Shown one piece after another: positions 60,194 through 64,000 of a DNA stretch of 64,000 nucleotides (within the stretch, counting starts at the first letter, position 1; each line of letters begins with the position of its first letter). Made by a program: the position numbers and the translations under genes. Below the pieces are notes generated by a model, which made no database searches, was not told the DNA's origin, and saw only the letters and a list, made by a program, of their open reading frames with translations. Origin of the DNA: Sedimentitalea todarodis (GTDB lineage Bacteria > Pseudomonadota > Alphaproteobacteria > Rhodobacterales > Rhodobacteraceae); NCBI RefSeq assembly GCF_032595355.1, contig NZ_JASMWN010000002.1, positions 248,001 to 312,000 on the forward strand, in the 5' to 3' direction.

Positions 60194-60960
60194 CGCCGCG
60201 CTTGCCCACGGCGTTCCTGACCGCGGCAATTGCGCATCGCGCGCTGCACGACATTTCGCAAAGGCGCCCCGAGAACAGCCGCGCCGCGATCCGCGCGGCT
60301 GTGGCGGCAGGGTACGGCATCGAAATCGACCTGCAATTGACGGCCGATGCACAGGCGTTGGTTTTTCACGACTATGACCTGACTCGGCTGACCGACAAAA
60401 CCGGCCCGGTGAGGCAATTGACGGCGGCTGAAACGCGCCAGATTTCGCTAAAGCACGGCGACGGAGAGACCATCCCGACGCTGCCGGAAGTCGTGGACAT
60501 CGTGGCTGGCCAGGTACCCCTGCTGATCGAAATCAAGGATCAGGACGGGGGCATGGGCCCCGATATCGGCCCGCTTGAACGGGCGACGGCGGCGGCTCTG
60601 CGCGGCTATCGCGGGCCGGTTGCGGTCATGTCGTTCAATCCGCACAGCGTTGATAGAATGGCCGAATTGGTACCCGAGTTGCCCCGTGGCCTGGTAACTT
60701 GCGGTTTTGACCCCGCCGAATGGCCCCTGCCCGTCACAACCTGCGAACGGTTGCGGGAGGTTCCCGATTTTGATGCCGCCAAGGCCAGCTTCATCAGTCA
60801 TGACAAAGACGATCTGGCCAGTCCGCGTGTTGCGGAACTGCGCGAAGCCGGCGCGCCCGTTCTCTGCTGGACAATACGATCGCCCATTGACGAGGCAGAA
60901 GCCCGCCGGTTCGCCGATAATGTGACCTTTGAAGGCTATCTGCCACCGCTTCCGGGTTGA
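60190..60960 (+). CDS. Glycerophosphodiester phosphodiesterase
   Basis: This 256-residue GDPD-family protein opens IAHRALHDISQRRPENSRAAIRAAVAAGYGIEIDLQLTADAQALVFHDYDLTRLTDKTG, where the HR, EN, E-D and H-D residues form the metal-dependent active site. Such enzymes release glycerol-3-phosphate from deacylated phospholipids; cytoplasmic UgpQ-type is likely as no signal peptide is seen. PVLCWTIRSPIDEAEARRFADNVTFEGYLPP is the usual C-terminus. It overlaps RidA by 4 bp and is 45 bp before the acyltransferase gene. Confidence 0.9.
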   Translation: MTPRLPTAFLTAAIAHRALHDISQRRPENSRAAIRAAVAAGYGIEIDLQLTADAQALVFHDYDLTRLTDKTGPVRQLTAAETRQISLKHGDGETIPTLPEVVDIVAGQVPLLIEIKDQDGGMGPDIGPLERATAAALRGYRGPVAVMSFNPHSVDRMAELVPELPRGLVTCGFDPAEWPLPVTTCERLREVPDFDAAKASFISHDKDDLASPRVAELREAGAPVLCWTIRSPIDEAEARRFADNVTFEGYLPPLPG

Positions 60961-61005
60961 TCGAGCGCCTGACAAGACCAGATACTACTCAGGCACGAGG
61001 ACAAG

Positions 61006-62193
61006 ATGGATCAGGCACAGATCGAGATTCAGGTGATCGGCTCTCTGTCGCAAATTGCGCCAGAAGAGTGGGACAGTTGCGCCGGTCCCGAAGCCGCCGA
61101 TGGCGGGCGACCGATTGATCCGTTCACGACGCACCGGTTCCTGTCTGTGCTCGAGGACTCGGGCTCGGTCGGTCGGGGAACGGGCTGGCAACCGCAATAC
61201 CTGACCGCCTATCTGGACGGAATGCTGATAGGCTGCGCGCCCCTGTATGCCAAATCGCATTCGCAGGGCGAATACATCTTTGATCACAACTGGGCGCACG
61301 GATACGAGCGTGCCGGTGGGGATTATTATCCCAAACTCCAGATCGCGGTTCCGCACACACCCGCAACCGGGAGACGGTTTCTCGTGCGGCCCGGTTACGA
61401 AGAGATTGGTCAATCGGCGCTGGTTCAGGGAGCGGTGCAATTGACCGCAGACAATCGGTTGTCATCGCTGCACGTCACCTTTTGCACTGAACAGGAGGCT
61501 GCCGCCGGTGAGAAAATGGGACTGATGTCGCGCGCGAGCCAGCAGTTTCATTGGCTGAACCACGACTATGCTGACTTTGGCGATTTTCTGGCCAGCCTGT
61601 CATCGCGCAAACGCAAGAATATCCGTAAGGAACGTGCGCAGGCCAATGACTTTGGCGGCAGCGTCCATGTGTTGACCGGGGATGAGATCGAGTCCGAGCA
61701 TTGGGACGCGTTCTGGGTGTTCTACCAGGATACCGGCGCGCGCAAATGGGGCACACCCTATCTGACCCGCCGATTCTTCGATCTTGCACAAGACCAGCTG
61801 CGGGATGATCTTGCTTTGGTATTGGCCAAGCGAGATGATCGCTGGATCGCGGGCGCATTGAATGTGATCGGTCGGGATACGTTATTTGGCCGATACTGGG
61901 GTTGCATCGAACATCACCCCTGCCTGCACTTTGAACTGTGCTATTATCGGGCAATCGACATCGCCATCGCGCGAGGCATGAAACGAGTCGAAGCAGGTGC
62001 GCAAGGAGAGCACAAGCTGGCGCGAGGCTATCTACCGACCCAGACCCATAGTCTGCATTGGGTCGCGGATCCCGGGTTTGCCGAGGCAATTGCCAACTAC
62101 CTCAGGGCCGAACGCGAAGCGGTTGAGGAAGAGATCGAAGTGCTGACGGAGTACGGCCCGTTCAGAAAGCCACAAGTGGAGGAACAGCAATGA
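61006..62193 (+). CDS. GNAT-family acyltransferase, FemAB-like (DUF482)
   Basis: This 395-residue protein resembles the DUF482/FemAB-like branch of the GNAT superfamily. Conserved stretches are NWAHGYERAGGDYYPKLQIAVPHTPATGRRFLVRPG, FHWLNHDYADFGDFLASLSSRKRKNIRKERAQA, GALNVIGRDTLFGRYWGCIEHHPCLHFELCYYRAIDIAIARGMKRVEAGAQGEHKLARGYLPTQTHSLHWV. The family has been annotated as peptidoglycan-related acyltransferases, but the acceptor is unknown. Its stop overlaps the PhhB start by 4 bp. Confidence 0.85.
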   Translation: MDQAQIEIQVIGSLSQIAPEEWDSCAGPEAADGGRPIDPFTTHRFLSVLEDSGSVGRGTGWQPQYLTAYLDGMLIGCAPLYAKSHSQGEYIFDHNWAHGYERAGGDYYPKLQIAVPHTPATGRRFLVRPGYEEIGQSALVQGAVQLTADNRLSSLHVTFCTEQEAAAGEKMGLMSRASQQFHWLNHDYADFGDFLASLSSRKRKNIRKERAQANDFGGSVHVLTGDEIESEHWDAFWVFYQDTGARKWGTPYLTRRFFDLAQDQLRDDLALVLAKRDDRWIAGALNVIGRDTLFGRYWGCIEHHPCLHFELCYYRAIDIAIARGMKRVEAGAQGEHKLARGYLPTQTHSLHWVADPGFAEAIANYLRAEREAVEEEIEVLTEYGPFRKPQVEEQQ

Positions 62194-62483
62194 CCGAGAA
62201 ACTGTCTGACGAGGCACGGGGACCATTGCTGGACCCGCTCTTCAAAACGGGCTGGGCGCCTGTGGATGGTCGCGATGCGATCGAAAAGACCTTTGTCTTC
62301 AATAATTTCATCGACGCCTTTGGCTGGATGACACGGGTCGCGATCTGGGCGGAAAAGTGGGATCACCACCCGGAATGGAACAATGTCTACAAGACTGTCA
62401 ACGTGGTGTTGACGACGCATGATGTCGATGGGCTGAGCGCGCAAGATGCCAAACTGGCCCGTAAGATGGACAGTCTTGTGTAG
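62190..62483 (+). CDS. phhB: 4a-Hydroxytetrahydrobiopterin dehydratase
   Basis: This 97-residue protein has the PCD/DCoH motif AEKWDHHPEWNNVYKTVNVVLTTHDVDGLSAQDAKLA, with the HH pair and the PEW motif of the active site. It regenerates quinonoid dihydrobiopterin during phenylalanine hydroxylation, or recovers pterin cofactors more generally. The N-terminus (RGPLLDPLFKTGWAPVDGRDAIEKTFVFNNFIDAFGWMTRVA) is typical. It overlaps the acyltransferase gene by 4 bp and is the last gene of this rightward run. Confidence 0.92.
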   Translation: MTEKLSDEARGPLLDPLFKTGWAPVDGRDAIEKTFVFNNFIDAFGWMTRVAIWAEKWDHHPEWNNVYKTVNVVLTTHDVDGLSAQDAKLARKMDSLV

Positions 62484-62661
62484 GGCATCGCCGTGGCCGC
62501 GGGTTCGGTCACATATCCCGTTTGCGTATTGATGCCGCCGGGTATCGCGCCTGCATCAAGACCGACCAAATCCGGAACAGCACGAAACAGGTTCATCGTG
62601 GTGTCGTCGGTTGTTCGAAACGATTTCGCAGATATTGCGGACTTGCGCGACGGGATGGGCA

Positions 62662-62697
62662 TGGCGATCATCAGGATTTCAATCCTGATGATCGCCA
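62662..62697. repeat. 36-bp perfect stem-loop between convergent phhB and peroxiredoxin genes
   Basis: Bases 62662-62678 (TGGCGATCATCAGGATT) are the exact reverse complement of 62681-62697, with only TC between. It ends 6 bp from the peroxiredoxin stop. No T run follows on either strand, so a simple intrinsic terminator is not shown; it may still stop transcription or stabilise 3' ends. The 219-bp gap around it has no supported gene. Confidence 0.7.
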
Positions 62698-62702
62698 CCG
62701 TC

Positions 62703-63191
62703 CTACATCGAAGCGAGCAGTCCCTCGCCACCAGAAACTTCGCATACGCCAGGGTTTTCCTCGGCCTGAAGAACCGTCACGGACCCGTCTTCGACCAGCA
62801 TCGCATAGCGGCGCGACCGGGCAATCAACCCGGCGGGCGGCGCATCAAAATCCATGCCGATTGCCTTGGTGAAAGTGCTTTCCGGATCGGACAGCATGGT
62901 CAGGCCCGCCGCCTCCGCCCCGGTTGCATCGCCCCAGGCTTTCATCACGAAGGGATCGTTGACGGACACGCAAATGATCTCGTCGACCCCCTTACCATCG
63001 AATTCGGATTTGGTGCGGATAAAGCTCGGCACATGCGCGGAGTGACAGGTTGGGGTAAAGGCGCCGGGAACCGCAAAAATCACGACCTTGCGCCCCTTGA
63101 TCTTGTCCGCGAGCGAGACCGTTTCAGGCCCCTCGGCACCCATCGTGACCAGTGTCGCGTCGGGCAGTTTCTCTCCGGTTGAAATCGTCAT
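62703..63191 (-). CDS. Peroxiredoxin, Prx5 type
   Basis: This 162-residue thiol peroxidase reduces hydroperoxides. The peroxidatic cysteine is C49 in VPGAFTPTCHSAHVP, and VDEIICVSVNDPFVMKAWGDATGAEAAGLTMLSDPESTFTKAIGM is typical of the Prx5/AhpE-like branch. NPGVCEVSGGEGLLASM near the end places another cysteine that may help resolve the intermediate. The ATG at 63189-63191 follows AAAGGGA. It has no signal peptide, so it works in the cytoplasm. It is divergent from a flavoprotein gene across 93 bp. Confidence 0.95.
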   Translation of the reverse strand: MTISTGEKLPDATLVTMGAEGPETVSLADKIKGRKVVIFAVPGAFTPTCHSAHVPSFIRTKSEFDGKGVDEIICVSVNDPFVMKAWGDATGAEAAGLTMLSDPESTFTKAIGMDFDAPPAGLIARSRRYAMLVEDGSVTVLQAEENPGVCEVSGGEGLLASM

Positions 63192-63284
63192 GTTGCGTCC
63201 CTTTCTGAAAATTTGTTTGCGCCAATGGCACAATTAGGATTTGTGAGCATCGGGACAACCACTTTCAAGGGGCGATGTCGATAG

Positions 63285-64000
63285 ATGAGCCATATCATTG
63301 TGATCGGAGCCGGACAGGCCGGCGCCTCGTTGGTGGCAAAACTGCGCAACAGCGGGTTTGATGGCGACCTGACCCTGATCGGTGCCGAACCTGTTCCCCC
63401 CTATCAGCGACCGCCATTGAGCAAGGCCTATCTTCTGGGCGAAATGGAGCTTGAGCGCCTGTTTCTGCGACCCGAGAGCTTCTATACGGATCAGAACATC
63501 GCGCTGCGCAAGGGCAAGGCCGTGACCGCCATCGATCCGGCGGAAAAAACGGTGACGGTGGGTGACGAGGTGATCCGCTATGATCAACTGGCGCTGACAA
63601 CAGGTTCGGAGCCCCGGCGGTTGCCCGCAGCGATCGGCGGCGATCTGGATGGCGTGCACGTGGTGCGTACCCTGTCGGATGTCGATGCAATGTCGAGTGC
63701 AGTCACCCAAGGTGCGCGCGCGTTGATTGTGGGCGGCGGGTATATCGGGCTTGAGGCGGCCGCGGTCGCGGCCAAGCGCGGTGTAAGGGTCACGCTTGTG
63801 GAAATGGCAGAGCGAATTCTGCAGCGGGTGGCCGCGCCGCAAACCAGCGACTATTTTCGTGCGCTGCATACGGCCCATGGTGTCGAGATTCGAGAAGGCA
63901 TCGGGCTTGATCACCTGATCGGTGAGGAGGGCAAGGTCACCGGGGCGGTGCTGAGCGATGGCAGCGAAATTGACCTTGATTTCGTGATTGTCGGTGTCGG
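63285..64000 (+). CDS. NAD(P)/FAD-dependent oxidoreductase, ferredoxin-reductase type (cut by the window edge)
   Basis: The gene starts MSHIIVIGAGQAGASLVAKLRNSG at 63285 and runs past the right edge, with about 238 residues visible. The FAD loop (GAGQAG), the YQRPPLSKAYLLGEM motif and the NAD loop ARALIVGGGYIGLEAAAVAAKRGVRVTLVE show a two-dinucleotide flavoprotein of the rubredoxin/putidaredoxin reductase family. Such proteins pass electrons from NAD(P)H to a ferredoxin or rubredoxin for oxygenases. The partner lies outside the window. It is divergent from the peroxiredoxin gene. Confidence 0.88.
   Translation, partial: MSHIIVIGAGQAGASLVAKLRNSGFDGDLTLIGAEPVPPYQRPPLSKAYLLGEMELERLFLRPESFYTDQNIALRKGKAVTAIDPAEKTVTVGDEVIRYDQLALTTGSEPRRLPAAIGGDLDGVHVVRTLSDVDAMSSAVTQGARALIVGGGYIGLEAAAVAAKRGVRVTLVEMAERILQRVAAPQTSDYFRALHTAHGVEIREGIGLDHLIGEEGKVTGAVLSDGSEIDLDFVIVGV

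Overview
The window is about 62-63 % GC chromosomal DNA from an alphaproteobacterium, most likely a marine Rhodobacteraceae member (Roseobacter group). Supporting signs are an operon for betaine/dimethylglycine demethylation, an FzlA-type GST-fold protein beside queG, a DUF3035/BamF lipoprotein, SDHAF4 (DUF1674), MutL with an endonuclease motif, a CtrA-type TTAA-N7-TTAA site, and two copies of a GAGTATTT-N3-CAAAG dispersed repeat. About 90 % is coding. I see no rRNA, tRNA, CRISPR array, insertion sequence or prophage, so this looks like core chromosome with a few accessory genes.

Layout. 1-5.05 kb: a leftward operon (XRE-cupin regulator, LysE exporter, GFA-family protein, dimethylglycine-dehydrogenase-like flavoprotein, betaine-homocysteine-type methyltransferase, and the start of a second flavoprotein off the left edge), with a perfect inverted-repeat operator in front of the regulator. 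5-15.2 kb: free methionine-R-sulfoxide reductase, MtgA, FzlA, QueG, a HyuA-type hydantoinase, MsrA-MsrB, exported glutathione peroxidase, CopA and a small outer-membrane barrel. 15.4-25.4 kb: ketopantoate reductase, RmuC-MutL, a 1191-residue 5-oxoprolinase-type protein and a DEAD-box helicase. 25.4-34.3 kb: a manganese-type ABC transporter (sitABCD-like) behind a Mur-like box, deoC with a double-domain aldehyde dehydrogenase, a WYL regulator and RidA.

34.3-43 kb is a leftward envelope and housekeeping block: two M16 peptidases, BamF-like lipoprotein, LspA, PurH, a heparinase II/III-like protein and RsmB. 43-50.6 kb holds SDHAF4, two divergent exported proteins of unknown function, DapB, RbfA, a phosphodiester glycosidase, TruB, an NTF2-like protein, DUF1643, an RTX-type protein and RpsO. 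50.8-64 kb holds GlnK-AmtB, a class A penicillin-binding protein, MlaC-MlaA, a type I secretion ATPase with its adaptor, RidA-GDPD-GNAT-PhhB, a peroxiredoxin, and the start of a ferredoxin-reductase-type flavoprotein cut by the right edge.

Functional themes are one-carbon and betaine catabolism with product export, repair of oxidised methionine and thiol-peroxide defence next to copper export, metal and ammonium uptake, and envelope biogenesis. The least understood parts are the divergent exported pair at 43.3-44.3 kb, the 486-bp region after it, and several long perfect inverted repeats.
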